Source: Paracoccus sp. S3-43
GTDB taxonomy: Bacteria > Pseudomonadota > Alphaproteobacteria > Rhodobacterales > Rhodobacteraceae
Length of the DNA: 64,000 nt
Direction: 5' to 3'
NCBI RefSeq assembly: GCF_029027965.1
Contig: NZ_CP119082.1
Coordinates: 972,001-1,036,000 of the forward strand
The notes beneath the pieces were generated by a model. The model had not been told where the DNA came from. It ran no database searches and saw only the letters and a list, made by a program, of their open reading frames with translations. Shown in pieces: positions 7,916-16,086 of the stretch. The translations under genes and the position numbers were made by a program. The number at the start of each line of letters is the position of its first letter. The stretch's first letter is position 1.

Positions 7916-9415
7916 TCAGTCCATCGCCTTGAAGTTCAGCGCCACGCCGTCCTTGATCCCCGAGAACCAGCGGGCGGTGACGGTCTTGGTCTTGGTATAG
8001 AAGCGGAAGGCGTCCGGGCCATACTGGTTCAGGTCGCCGAAGGCCGACTTCTTCCAGCCGCCGAAGCTGTAATAGGACAGCGGCACCGGGATCGGGAAGT
8101 TGATGCCGACCATGCCGACGTTCACCCGGCTGGCGAAGTCGCGCGCCGTGTCGCCATCGGCGGTATAGATCGCCGTGCCGTTGCCGTAATCGTTGTCCAT
8201 GACCAGCTTCAGCGCATCCTCATAGCTGTCGCGGCGCACCGTGGTCAGCACCGGGCCGAAGATCTCTTCCTTGTAGATGTCCATGTCCGGGGTGGCGCGG
8301 TCGAACAGCGACGGGCCGCAGAAGAAGCCGTTCTCATAGCCCTGGATCCTCAGGTCGCGGCCGTCGACCACCAGATCCGCGCCCTGATCCACGCCCGATG
8401 CGATCAGACGGTTGATGCGGTCCTGCGACGCCTTGGTGATGACCGGGCCGAAATCCACGTCCTCGCCCGCGGTATAGGGGCCGACCTTCAGCTTTTCGAT
8501 CTTCGGCACCAGCCGCTGGATCAGCGCGTCGGCGGTCTTGTCGCCCACCGGCACCGCGACGGAAATCGCCATGCAGCGTTCGCCCGCAGCCCCGAAACCC
8601 GCGCCGATCAGCGCATCCGCCGCCTTGTCCAGATCGGCGTCGGGCATGATGATCATGTGGTTCTTGGCGCCGCCGAAACATTGCGCGCGCTTGCCGTTGG
8701 TCGCCGCGCGGCCATAGATGTATTGCGCGATCGGCGTGGATCCGACAAAGCCCACCGCCTGGATCACGTCATGGTCCAGGATCGCGTCCACGATCTCCTT
8801 GTCGCCGTTCACGACCTGCAACACGCCATCGGGCAGCCCGGCCTGCTGCGCAAGCTTCGCCAGCAGGATCGAGGTCGAGGGCACGCGTTCGGACGGCTTC
8901 AGGATCATCGCGTTGCCGGCCGAGAGCGCCGGCCCCATCTTCCACAACGGGATCATCGCCGGAAAGTTGAAGGGCGTGATGCTCGCGACCACGCCCAGCG
9001 GCTGGCGCATCGAATACAGGTCGATGCCGGGGCCGCCATTGTCGGTGAATTCGCCCTTCAGCATGGCGGGCGCGCCCATGCAGACCTCGATCACCTCAAG
9101 CCCGCGCTGCACGTCGCCGCGCGCATCGGGCAGGGTCTTGCCGTGTTCGCGGCTGACCAGTTCGGCCAGGGCATCCATGTTGTCGTTGATCAGCTGGCCC
9201 AGCTTCATCATCACCCGCGCGCGGCGCTGCGGGTTGGTGGCGGCCCAGCCGACCTGCGCCTTCGCGGCGCTTTGGATGGCCGCGTCAAGCTCGGCCGGGG
9301 TCGCCAGCGGGACGCGGGCGATCACCTCGCCCGTCGCGGGGTTATAGACATCGCCGAAACGCCCCGAGCTTCCCTTGACCTCTTTGCCGTCAATCCAGTG
9401 CGAGAGTTCTTCCAT
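7916..9415 (-). CDS. mmsA: CoA-acylating methylmalonate-semialdehyde dehydrogenase
   Basis: 499-residue aldehyde dehydrogenase that converts methylmalonate semialdehyde and CoA to propionyl-CoA with CO2 release. TPFNFP (N150), the catalytic cysteine C281 in GERCMA, and GGAKNH in place of the ELGGK motif of ordinary aldehyde dehydrogenases (no general-base Glu) mark the MMSDH subfamily. ATG at 9415 has a strong AGGAGG site; upstream in-frame starts would overlap the divergent regulator promoter. Its product feeds the propionyl-CoA route whose genes (scpA, pccA) are at the right end of the window. Confidence 0.95.
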   Translation of the reverse strand: MEELSHWIDGKEVKGSSGRFGDVYNPATGEVIARVPLATPAELDAAIQSAAKAQVGWAATNPQRRARVMMKLGQLINDNMDALAELVSREHGKTLPDARGDVQRGLEVIEVCMGAPAMLKGEFTDNGGPGIDLYSMRQPLGVVASITPFNFPAMIPLWKMGPALSAGNAMILKPSERVPSTSILLAKLAQQAGLPDGVLQVVNGDKEIVDAILDHDVIQAVGFVGSTPIAQYIYGRAATNGKRAQCFGGAKNHMIIMPDADLDKAADALIGAGFGAAGERCMAISVAVPVGDKTADALIQRLVPKIEKLKVGPYTAGEDVDFGPVITKASQDRINRLIASGVDQGADLVVDGRDLRIQGYENGFFCGPSLFDRATPDMDIYKEEIFGPVLTTVRRDSYEDALKLVMDNDYGNGTAIYTADGDTARDFASRVNVGMVGINFPIPVPLSYYSFGGWKKSAFGDLNQYGPDAFRFYTKTKTVTARWFSGIKDGVALNFKAMD

Positions 9416-9487
9416 GGCATCCTCCTGATCTGCGGGCAGCCTAGCCTTGCGGAATTGCCGGATAAAGGGGCAGGATGGCAAAGACGT

Positions 9488-9503
9488 TTTGCATTATCGC
9501 AAA
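9488..9503. promoter_or_regulatory. Perfect palindrome at the mmsA / LysR divergent promoter
   Basis: TTTGC-ATTATC-GCAAA is a perfect inverted repeat ending ten bases before the LysR start codon and partly covering its ribosome site (AAAGGTGG). It is a candidate operator for the LysR-type protein (autorepression and mmsA control), or for an ScfR-type protein since its arms match half of TTTGCAAA. Confidence 0.5.
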
Positions 9504-9512
9504 GGTGGCTGG

Positions 9513-10409
9513 ATGGACTGGGACGACCTGCGCATCTTTCTGGCGGTGGCGCGGACCGAAAGCCTGTCCGGGGCGGGGCGCAGGCTGGGCATGGACGCAT
9601 CCACCATCGGGCGGCGCATCGCCCGGCTGGAGGGCGCGGTGGGCGCGGCGCTGTTCGCCAAGACGCCGCAGGGATACGCCCTGACGGCCGAGGGCGCGCG
9701 CCTGATCGCCCCGGCCGAGGCGGCCGAGCAGGGCGCCCATGCTGCCGCCGAGGCGGTGCGGCGCGAGGCCGGGCTGACCGGGCAGTTGCGCATCGGCGCC
9801 CCGGACGGCTGCGCGAACTATCTGCTGCCGCTGGTGGCGCGCGACCTCTGCGCGGCCCATCCGGGGCTGGAGATCCAGATCGTCGCCCTGCCGCGCGTGG
9901 TGAACCTGACCAAGCGCGAAGCCGACATGGCCGTCGCCGTATCCCCGCCCGATACCGGGCGGCTGACCGTGCAGCGGCTGACCGATTACCACCTGCACCT
10001 TGCCGCGCATGGCGATTACCTGCGCGCGGCGCCCCCGATCCGCGATCTGGCCGATCTGCGCGGGCACCGGATGATCGGCTATATCCCCGACATGATCTTC
10101 GACCGCGAACTGGATTATCTGTCGGAAACCGGGGTCGAGAGCGCGGCGATCACCTCGAACTCGGTCTCGGTGCAGATGCAGGCGATCCGGGCGGGGGCGG
10201 GGCTGGGGATCGTCCACGACTTCGCCATCCCCTTCGCGCCGGGGGTGGAACTGGTCCTGCCCGACCGCATCGCCCTGCGGCGCAGCTTCTGGTTGATCCG
10301 CCACGCCGACGACCGCGCCTCGCGCCGCCTGTCGCTGCTGGCCGACCTGCTGGCCCAGGGCCTGCGGGCCGAGGTCGCACGGCTTGAATCGCAACTTCGT
10401 CGCACTTGA
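9513..10409 (+). CDS. LysR-family transcriptional regulator
   Basis: 298 residues. An N-terminal winged helix-turn-helix (about 1-60, beginning MDWDDLRIFLAVARTESLSG) is followed by a LysR substrate-binding domain. ATG at 9513 follows AAAGGTGG and gives the typical LysR N-terminus; the upstream in-frame ATG at 9447 adds 22 unconserved residues. Divergent from mmsA with a 97-base gap, so it probably controls mmsA and itself. The ligand is unknown; an acyl or semialdehyde intermediate of valine breakdown would be a guess. Confidence 0.88.
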   Translation: MDWDDLRIFLAVARTESLSGAGRRLGMDASTIGRRIARLEGAVGAALFAKTPQGYALTAEGARLIAPAEAAEQGAHAAAEAVRREAGLTGQLRIGAPDGCANYLLPLVARDLCAAHPGLEIQIVALPRVVNLTKREADMAVAVSPPDTGRLTVQRLTDYHLHLAAHGDYLRAAPPIRDLADLRGHRMIGYIPDMIFDRELDYLSETGVESAAITSNSVSVQMQAIRAGAGLGIVHDFAIPFAPGVELVLPDRIALRRSFWLIRHADDRASRRLSLLADLLAQGLRAEVARLESQLRRT

Positions 10410-10467
10410 CGGATCACGATTCGGGGAAAATGATGGATTCAGCAAAAACGCCACCGGAGGATGTCCC

Positions 10468-10929
10468 ATGCTCGTCAATCAGTTGCTGTCGATGAAAACC
10501 GCCTCGGGCAAGCCCGGCATCGAAGCGCAGACGATCCTGACCATCCGCCCCGACGCGACGCTGGGCGAAGCCGTGAAGATGCTGTCCGACCTGCGCATCG
10601 GCGCCGTGGTGGTGTCCAGCGACGGCAGGAAGCCGCAGGGGATCCTGTCGGAACGCGATATCGTGCGCCAGCTTGGCGCGCATGGGCCGGATGTGCTGTC
10701 GACCCCCATCGCCGAGGTGATGACCCGCGACGTGCAGACCTGCACCATGGCCGAGGACGCGCTGGCGATCCTGGAACGCATGACCCAGGGCCGCTTCCGC
10801 CACCTTCCGGTGGTGGACGACAATGGCGAGATGCTGGGCGTGGTCTCCATCGGCGATGCGGTCAGCGGGCGGCTCAAGGAATTGGCGGCGGAAAAAGAGG
10901 CGCTGACCGGAATGATCATGGGGGCCTGA
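10468..10929 (+). CDS. CBS-domain protein
   Basis: 153 residues made almost entirely of two CBS domains (about 10-75 and 80-140; second one includes MTRDVQTCTMAEDALAIL and RFRHLPVVDDNGEMLGVVS). Such stand-alone pairs bind adenine nucleotides and act as energy or nucleotide sensors; partners are unknown. ATG at 10468 follows GGAGG. Upstream of coaD in the same direction with a 75-base gap containing a palindrome, so co-transcription is possible but not certain. Confidence 0.85.
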   Translation: MLVNQLLSMKTASGKPGIEAQTILTIRPDATLGEAVKMLSDLRIGAVVVSSDGRKPQGILSERDIVRQLGAHGPDVLSTPIAEVMTRDVQTCTMAEDALAILERMTQGRFRHLPVVDDNGEMLGVVSIGDAVSGRLKELAAEKEALTGMIMGA

Positions 10930-10938
10930 CGGCGCCGC

Positions 10939-10952
10939 AATTGCTTGCAATT
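10939..10952. promoter_or_regulatory. Perfect inverted repeat between the CBS gene and coaD
   Basis: AATTGC-TT-GCAATT forms a perfect six-base-arm palindrome 52 bases before the coaD start. It could be an operator; no regulator can be named. It is followed by a weak stem built from GCAGG/CCTGC (about 10956-10978). Confidence 0.3.
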
Positions 10953-11004
10953 CCGGCAGGAATCCGCTTTCCCTGCGGGGCAGGCAAGCAAAGGACGCCC
11001 GTTC

Positions 11005-11499
11005 ATGCGTATCGGTCTTTACCCCGGCACCTTCGATCCGATCACGCTGGGCCATATCGACATCATCCAGCGGGCCATGGCCCTGGTGGACCGGCTGGTG
11101 ATCGGCGTCGCCATCAACCGCGACAAGTCGCCCCTGTTCAGCCTGGAGGACCGCGTGGCGATGGTTCAGGCCGAATGCGACCAGATCGCCACCCGCACCG
11201 GGGGCGAGATCGTGGTCCATCCGTTCGAGAACCTGCTGATCGACTGCGCCCGCGATGTGGGCGCCCAGGTGATCGTGCGCGGGCTGCGCGCGGTGGCGGA
11301 TTTCGAATACGAATTCCAGATGGTCGGCATGAACCGCGCCCTGGATGCCAGCATCGAGACCGTGTTTCTGATGGCCGATGCCCGGCGGCAGGCCATCGCC
11401 TCGAAGCTGGTCAAGGAAATCGCCCGGCTGGGCGGCGATGTGTCGAAATTCGTGACGCCGCCGGTCCAGCAGGCGCTGTCGGACCGCTTTGGCGGATAG
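11005..11499 (+). CDS. coaD: Pantetheine-phosphate adenylyltransferase
   Basis: 164-residue nucleotidyltransferase that makes dephospho-CoA from 4'-phosphopantetheine and ATP, the fourth step of CoA synthesis. The N-terminal GTFDPITLGH motif (8-17) contains the catalytic TxGH-type histidine, and the RGLRAVADFEYE motif near residue 92 is conserved in CoaD. ATG at 11005 follows AAAGGA; upstream in-frame ATG at 10945 is rejected because conserved sequence begins at MRIGLYPG. Confidence 0.95.
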   Translation: MRIGLYPGTFDPITLGHIDIIQRAMALVDRLVIGVAINRDKSPLFSLEDRVAMVQAECDQIATRTGGEIVVHPFENLLIDCARDVGAQVIVRGLRAVADFEYEFQMVGMNRALDASIETVFLMADARRQAIASKLVKEIARLGGDVSKFVTPPVQQALSDRFGG

Positions 11500-11571
11500 G
11501 GCTTGCGACAATCTGTCGCGCTGCTAGCATCCGGTCGGACGCGCGCCCTGACGTGACAACCGGAGGAATCC

Positions 11572-12399
11572 TTGACCCGGCCCGACCTGCCCGCGCGCGA
11601 CGACCACACGCTGCCCGACCACGACCTGCCCGACCACGACCTGCCCGACGACATCCCCGAACCGGCCTCTATCGCCCTGTCGGATCTGTCCGCTGCGCTG
11701 ACCCTGGGCTGGCGCGACTTTCGCCGCGCACCCGCCTTCGGGCTGCTGTTTTCGGCTTTCTACGTGCTGGGCGGCTGGGCGCTGGCCTCGGTCGCCTTCG
11801 CGTCGGGGCAGGACTGGTGGTTGATCCCCTTCATCCTGGGCTTTCCGCTGATCGCCCCCTTCGCCGCCACCGGCCTCTATGAGGTCAGCCGCCGGATCGA
11901 GGCGGGCGAGCCGCTGGACACCGCCCGCATCCTGCGCGTGGTGTTCGAGCAGCGCCAGCGGCAGATCCCGTCGATGGCGATGGTGATCCTGCTGCTGTTC
12001 ATGTTCTGGGTCTTCGTCGCCCATACGGTCTTTGCACTGTTCATGGGCGTGTCGGCGCTGACCCATATCACCAGTTCGGCCGAGGTTCTGTTGCAGGGCA
12101 GGGGGCTTGTCATGCTGGTTCTGGGCACGCTGATCGGCGGCGGCTTCGCGGCGGTGCTGTTCAGCTTTACCGTGGTCGGCCTGCCGCTGCTGCTGGATCG
12201 GGAGGTCGATTTCATCACCGCCATCATCACCTCGTGCCGGGCGGTGGCGGCCAATCCGGGCGTCATGGCCGCCTGGGCCGCGCTGATCGCGATCTGGCTG
12301 TTCGTGGCGATCCTGCCGGGCTTCCTGGGCCTGCTGATCGTGCTGCCGGTGCTGGGCCATGCCAGCTGGCACCTCTATCGCCGGGTGATGGCGGACTAA
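11572..12399 (+). CDS. DUF2189 family multi-pass membrane protein
   Basis: 275 residues. A hydrophilic N-terminus carrying LPDHD repeats precedes about six hydrophobic segments (starting near residues 55, 85, 140, 180, 205 and 225), the pattern of DUF2189 inner-membrane proteins; function unknown. It starts with TTG at 11572, supported by a strong GGAGGA six bases upstream; no ATG or GTG fits as well. Convergent with the SDR gene, whose stop lies within its last codons (12396-12399). Confidence 0.8.
   Translation: MTRPDLPARDDHTLPDHDLPDHDLPDDIPEPASIALSDLSAALTLGWRDFRRAPAFGLLFSAFYVLGGWALASVAFASGQDWWLIPFILGFPLIAPFAATGLYEVSRRIEAGEPLDTARILRVVFEQRQRQIPSMAMVILLLFMFWVFVAHTVFALFMGVSALTHITSSAEVLLQGRGLVMLVLGTLIGGGFAAVLFSFTVVGLPLLLDREVDFITAIITSCRAVAANPGVMAAWAALIAIWLFVAILPGFLGLLIVLPVLGHASWHLYRRVMAD
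11611..11655 (+). repeat. 15-bp tandem repeat in the DUF2189 gene
   Basis: CTGCCCGACCACGAC occurs twice exactly (11611-11625, 11626-11640) and a third, degenerate copy follows (11641-11655). It encodes LPDHD LPDHD LPDDI. Copy number may vary among strains by slippage. Confidence 0.8.
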
Positions 12400-13118
12400 C
12401 CCCGCCCGATGAAGGGCATGTTGGTGGCCATTACCGTCATGAACTGCACATTGGCGCCCTGGGGCAGGCCCGCCATGTGCAGCACCGCATCGGCCACGAC
12501 TGCCACATCCATCAATGGCTCGGCATCGGGCGCGTTGGTGCTGACCTGGCTCAGCAATTCCGTCGCGGCATTGCCGATGTCGATCTGGCCGCAGGCGATG
12601 CCAAAGGGCCGCCCGTCCAGCGACAGCGATTTCGTCAGCCCGGTCACGGCGTGTTTCGAGGTCGTATAGGCCACCGATCCCGGCCGCGGCGCATGGGCCG
12701 AAATGGAACCGTTGTTGATGATCCGCCCGCCCTGCGGATCCTGCGCCCGCATCAGCCGGAAGGCCGCGCGGGCGGACAGGAACATGCCGGTGACGTTGAC
12801 GGCGATCACGTCGCGGAAGGTGTCGGGGTCCATCGCGTCGGGCGTCACCGGATCCACCCCGCGCCCGGCATTGTTGAACAGCACGTCCAGCCGTCCCCAT
12901 GCGGCATGGGCCTGGTCGAAGGCGGCGTCGACAGCGGCTTCCTCGGTCACGTCGCAGGGCAGGATCAGCGCCGGGGCATCACCGGCCGTGTCGCGCAGCG
13001 CATCGGCCCGGCGGCCCAGCAGCCCGACCCGCCATCCCGCCGCCAGGAAGCGCCGGGCGGTCGCCCGCCCGATGCCGCTGCCCGCGCCGGTGACGATGAT
13101 GGACGGCGCCCAAGCCAT
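12396..13118 (-). CDS. Short-chain dehydrogenase/reductase
   Basis: 240-residue classical SDR. Nucleotide motif TGAGSGIG (10-17), NNAG (81-84), and the catalytic residues S138, Y150 and K154 (YTTSK) are present. Its ATG overlaps the stop of the FAH-family gene (ATGA at 13115-13118), so the two are an operon. Enzymes of this pair often act in sugar-acid or diketo-acid catabolism, for example fuconate-type routes, but nothing here fixes the substrate. Confidence 0.85.
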   Translation of the reverse strand: MAWAPSIIVTGAGSGIGRATARRFLAAGWRVGLLGRRADALRDTAGDAPALILPCDVTEEAAVDAAFDQAHAAWGRLDVLFNNAGRGVDPVTPDAMDPDTFRDVIAVNVTGMFLSARAAFRLMRAQDPQGGRIINNGSISAHAPRPGSVAYTTSKHAVTGLTKSLSLDGRPFGIACGQIDIGNAATELLSQVSTNAPDAEPLMDVAVVADAVLHMAGLPQGANVQFMTVMATNMPFIGRG

Positions 13119-13966
13119 CAGACGACCCGTTGCCGCTGCTGGCCCAGCCCGTCGATTCCCAGCCGCATCACCTGCCCGCGCCGCAGATAGACCGGCGGCT
13201 TTTGCCCCATGCCGACGCCCGGCGGCGTGCCGGTGGCGATCACGTCGCCCGGATGCAGCGTGGTGAAGCGGGAGGTATAGGCCACGATCTCCTCGGGTCC
13301 GAAGACCATCGTCGCGGTGGTGCCGTCCTGGAAGCGGCGGCTGTCCACCTCCAGCCACAGGCGCAGGGCGCGCGGGTCGGGGATGTCATCCGCCGTCACC
13401 AGCCAAGGACCGATGGGGCCGAAGCCGTCATGGCCCTTGCCCTTGTCCCAGGTGCCGCCGCGCCGCAACTGCCAGTCGCGTTCGCTGATGTCGTTGATGA
13501 CGCAGTAACCGGCGATATGGGCTGCCGCCTGACCCTGCGGGATGTGGCTGCCGCCATCGCCGATGACGATGCCCAACTCCACCTCCCAATCCGTCGCGGT
13601 CGAGTCCTTTGGCAGGACCAGGTCGTCGTCCGGCCCGGCGATGCAGCTTGTCCATTTGGTGAACAGGATCGGCTCGGCCGGGACATCCATCCCGGCCTCG
13701 GCGGCGTGGTCGGCATAGTTGAGGCCCACGGCCAGGAACTTGCCGACCCCCGCTACGCAGGCGCCCAGGCGCAGATCCTGCTGGGCCATGCCCTCGACCA
13801 GGGGCAGCGACGCGGGATCGATCGCCCGCAGCGCGGCCAGCCCGTCGCGGGTCAGGCAAGCGGGGCCGATATCCGCGACATGGGCCGACAGATCGCGCAC
13901 ACGACCGCCATGGTCCAGAAGTCCCGGCCTTTCAGCGCCTTTCGCGCCATATCTGACAAGTTTCAT
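13118..13966 (-). CDS. Fumarylacetoacetate hydrolase (FAH) family protein
   Basis: 282 residues with the FAH C-terminal fold. The metal site is visible as the acidic EVELGIVIG segment and INDISERDWQ; GVGMGQKPPVYLRRGQ near the C-terminus is typical of ureidoglycolate lyase / 2,4-diketo-3-deoxyfuconate hydrolase-like members. It likely hydrolyses a diketo acid, or isomerises or decarboxylates a related compound; substrate unknown. First gene of the two-gene operon with the SDR. Confidence 0.82.
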   Translation of the reverse strand: MKLVRYGAKGAERPGLLDHGGRVRDLSAHVADIGPACLTRDGLAALRAIDPASLPLVEGMAQQDLRLGACVAGVGKFLAVGLNYADHAAEAGMDVPAEPILFTKWTSCIAGPDDDLVLPKDSTATDWEVELGIVIGDGGSHIPQGQAAAHIAGYCVINDISERDWQLRRGGTWDKGKGHDGFGPIGPWLVTADDIPDPRALRLWLEVDSRRFQDGTTATMVFGPEEIVAYTSRFTTLHPGDVIATGTPPGVGMGQKPPVYLRRGQVMRLGIDGLGQQRQRVV

Positions 13967-14085
13967 GCATCCTCCCCTTGCGTTGACCGGCGAAGCCTAG
14001 CCCATGTCGCAGCCCCCGATTTTGCCGGATCGCCACATGCTTTATGCGGCAGAAGGCGAAAATCCAGCAGATCCGGCACGGCAAA

Positions 14086-14108
14086 ACGGCCCGCGAAAGG
14101 CGGGCCGT
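14086..14108 (-). terminator. Rho-independent terminator after the bactofilin gene
   Basis: ACGGCCCGC (14086-14094) and GCGGGCCGT (14100-14108) form a nine-pair stem with a five-base loop; on the minus strand the stem is followed by TTTTGCC. Confidence 0.85.
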
Positions 14109-14126
14109 GGCGTCAGGCGAAACGAC

Positions 14127-14618
14127 TTATTCCGAGGCGGGCGGCGCCAGCTTCTTGGTCGGGCCGTTGGCGATCGGGTCTTCCTGCCGCTGGACGGATC
14201 CCTCGAAATGCGCGCCCGATTCGATGGCGATGGTCTTGTGGATGATGTCGCCTTCGACGCGGGCGCTGGCCGACAGGCGCACCTTCAGGCCCCGGACGCG
14301 GCCCACGACGCGGCCGTTCACGACAACCTCGTCGCCGACGATCTCGCCCCGGATGGTGGCGCTTTCGCCGATCACCAGCTGATGGGCGCGGATGTCGCCT
14401 TCGACGGTGCCTTCGATCTGGATGTCGCCTTCGGTGCGGATATTGCCGGTCACCGTCAGATCCGACGACAGGACCGACGGCGCGGACCGCCGTGCGGCCG
14501 CCGCGGCCGGGGATTCGGCCCGTTCATAGCCGGGCGAGACAGGGGATTCGAAGGGGGCGGTGGGATCCGAGGCTGCGGGTGTCTGCGATTTCTCGGTCAC
14601 GCGGGTCTTACTGAACAT
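14127..14618 (-). CDS. Bactofilin (polymer-forming cytoskeletal protein)
   Basis: 163 residues: flexible N-terminus (1-45), a central bactofilin beta-helix (about 48-135) with short repeats such as GNIRTEGDIQIEGTVEGDIR, and a Pro-rich C-terminus. Bactofilins polymerise without nucleotide and position cell-wall enzymes. Its start overlaps the end of the upstream M23 peptidase gene by 11 bases, a pairing known from other bacteria where the two shape the cell. Confidence 0.9.
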   Translation of the reverse strand: MFSKTRVTEKSQTPAASDPTAPFESPVSPGYERAESPAAAAARRSAPSVLSSDLTVTGNIRTEGDIQIEGTVEGDIRAHQLVIGESATIRGEIVGDEVVVNGRVVGRVRGLKVRLSASARVEGDIIHKTIAIESGAHFEGSVQRQEDPIANGPTKKLAPPASE

Positions 14619-15978
14619 TGCTTGCTGCCTTGATGAAGCTCATCGGGTCAACGGCCCGACCCTTCATGCGCACCTCATAGTGCAGATGCGGCCCGGTCGA
14701 GCGTCCGGTACTGCCCATATCACCGATCCGCTCGCCTTGCGACACCCTTTGGCCGACCTTCACGCGAATCCGCGACAGGTGGCCATAGCGCGTCTCGACC
14801 CCCAGTTCGTGTTCGACCTTGATCAGGTTGCCATAGGCGCCCTGGCGGCCGGCAAAGGTGACCACGCCGTCGCCCGTCGCATGGATCGGCGTGCCGACCG
14901 GGGCGGCCATGTCGATGCCCTCATGCATACGGCCCCAGCGGCGCCCGAAGCCCGAGCTATAGCGAAACGACTGCTTGACGGGCATCGCCAGCGGCAGTTT
15001 TTCCATGGCGATGCGATAGGTGTTCATCTGGTCCAGCGTGACGATGATCTGGTTGGCCTTCGTCTCGCTGTTGGTCAGGGCGGCGTCGCCGCGTGTGGAC
15101 CGGCCCATCGGCGTCAGCGGGCCGCCCTGGCCCGAATAGCCCTCGCGAATCCTGTCCAGCACATCCTCGGGGTTCATGCCCACCGACCGGAACACATCGT
15201 CCAGCGGCTTGACCGAGACGCTGACGGCGTCTTCCAGCTGGGTCAGGATCTGATCGTTGCGGGCCAGGATCTGGTCGCGTTCCAGGGACAGTTCCGCGAC
15301 CGCGCGGCGGGCTTCCTCGGCCTGCTGGACGGCGGTGGCGCGTGCGTCGGCGGTCTGGCGCAGCTCTCGGGTGAGGATGTCCAGGGCGGCGGCGACTTCG
15401 CGGTCGCGGGCGGGATCGGTGTCCCGGGCAGGCCCGCCATCGGCCACGGCGCGGGCGTCGTCGCGGTCGCTGATCGCGCTGCGCAGGGTGGATTGCACCA
15501 CGTCCAGCCCGGCTTCCAGTTCACGGCGCTTCTCCTCGGAGGCGAGCAGTTGCGACTGCATCTGCGACACCTGCTCCAGCGCGACCGCAAAGCGGTTCTG
15601 CGCGGCCAGGGCCTCGGCCGCGCGGGCGTCGCGTTCCCGGGACAGTTCGGTCAGGCGCTGTTCGAACGCCGTCTGGGTGCGGGCGATGCCGTCGCGGGAC
15701 GATCCCGTGCTGATCGCGTCGATCGCCAGGACCGAGCTTGCAACCAGCGTCCAGCCGAAGGCCAGGGTGATGCCGCCGATGCCGACAAGCTGGGTCAGCG
15801 GGCGCAGGCGGACGAACCGGGTCGGGTCGTCGGACCGCAGGAACAGGCGCTTTTCCGGCAGGATGCGTTCCAGCGAGGCGTTCAAGCGGTTCGTCACCTT
15901 TGGCAAATCATGTCCCCCGACAGCGCGCCCCGGTTGAATCGGGCGACCTCGTTCCAGTTTGAAGGGGGTTAATCGCAT
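14608..15978 (-). CDS. M23 family metallopeptidase with coiled-coil region (DUF5930-type)
   Basis: 456 residues: one transmembrane helix (about 64-86), a long charged coiled-coil (about 90-270) and a C-terminal LytM/M23 domain with zinc motif HEGIDMAA and the HLHYEV motif, so an anchored periplasmic peptidoglycan endopeptidase or its activator. ATG at 15978 is chosen because AGGAAGG lies five bases before it; conserved sequence may only begin about 25 codons later, where a TTG (15906) preceded by GGGGGA is an alternative start. Operon with bactofilin. Confidence 0.87.
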   Translation of the reverse strand: MRLTPFKLERGRPIQPGRAVGGHDLPKVTNRLNASLERILPEKRLFLRSDDPTRFVRLRPLTQLVGIGGITLAFGWTLVASSVLAIDAISTGSSRDGIARTQTAFEQRLTELSRERDARAAEALAAQNRFAVALEQVSQMQSQLLASEEKRRELEAGLDVVQSTLRSAISDRDDARAVADGGPARDTDPARDREVAAALDILTRELRQTADARATAVQQAEEARRAVAELSLERDQILARNDQILTQLEDAVSVSVKPLDDVFRSVGMNPEDVLDRIREGYSGQGGPLTPMGRSTRGDAALTNSETKANQIIVTLDQMNTYRIAMEKLPLAMPVKQSFRYSSGFGRRWGRMHEGIDMAAPVGTPIHATGDGVVTFAGRQGAYGNLIKVEHELGVETRYGHLSRIRVKVGQRVSQGERIGDMGSTGRSTGPHLHYEVRMKGRAVDPMSFIKAASNVQ

Positions 15979-16086
15979 GTCTGCCTTCCTGGCAACAAGC
16001 CGGGCGGGATTGGTTCCCGCGATGCGCGGAACCTTGCCCTTGCGGGCGGGAATCCGCCGACTTTCCACAAGATATAGATCGAAGCC

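Noticed and set aside
6521..10387. Very long open frame (1288 codons) on the plus strand
   Set aside because: It runs antisense to YbdK and mmsA and reads Arg/Ala/Gly/His-rich sequence; a GC-bias shadow.
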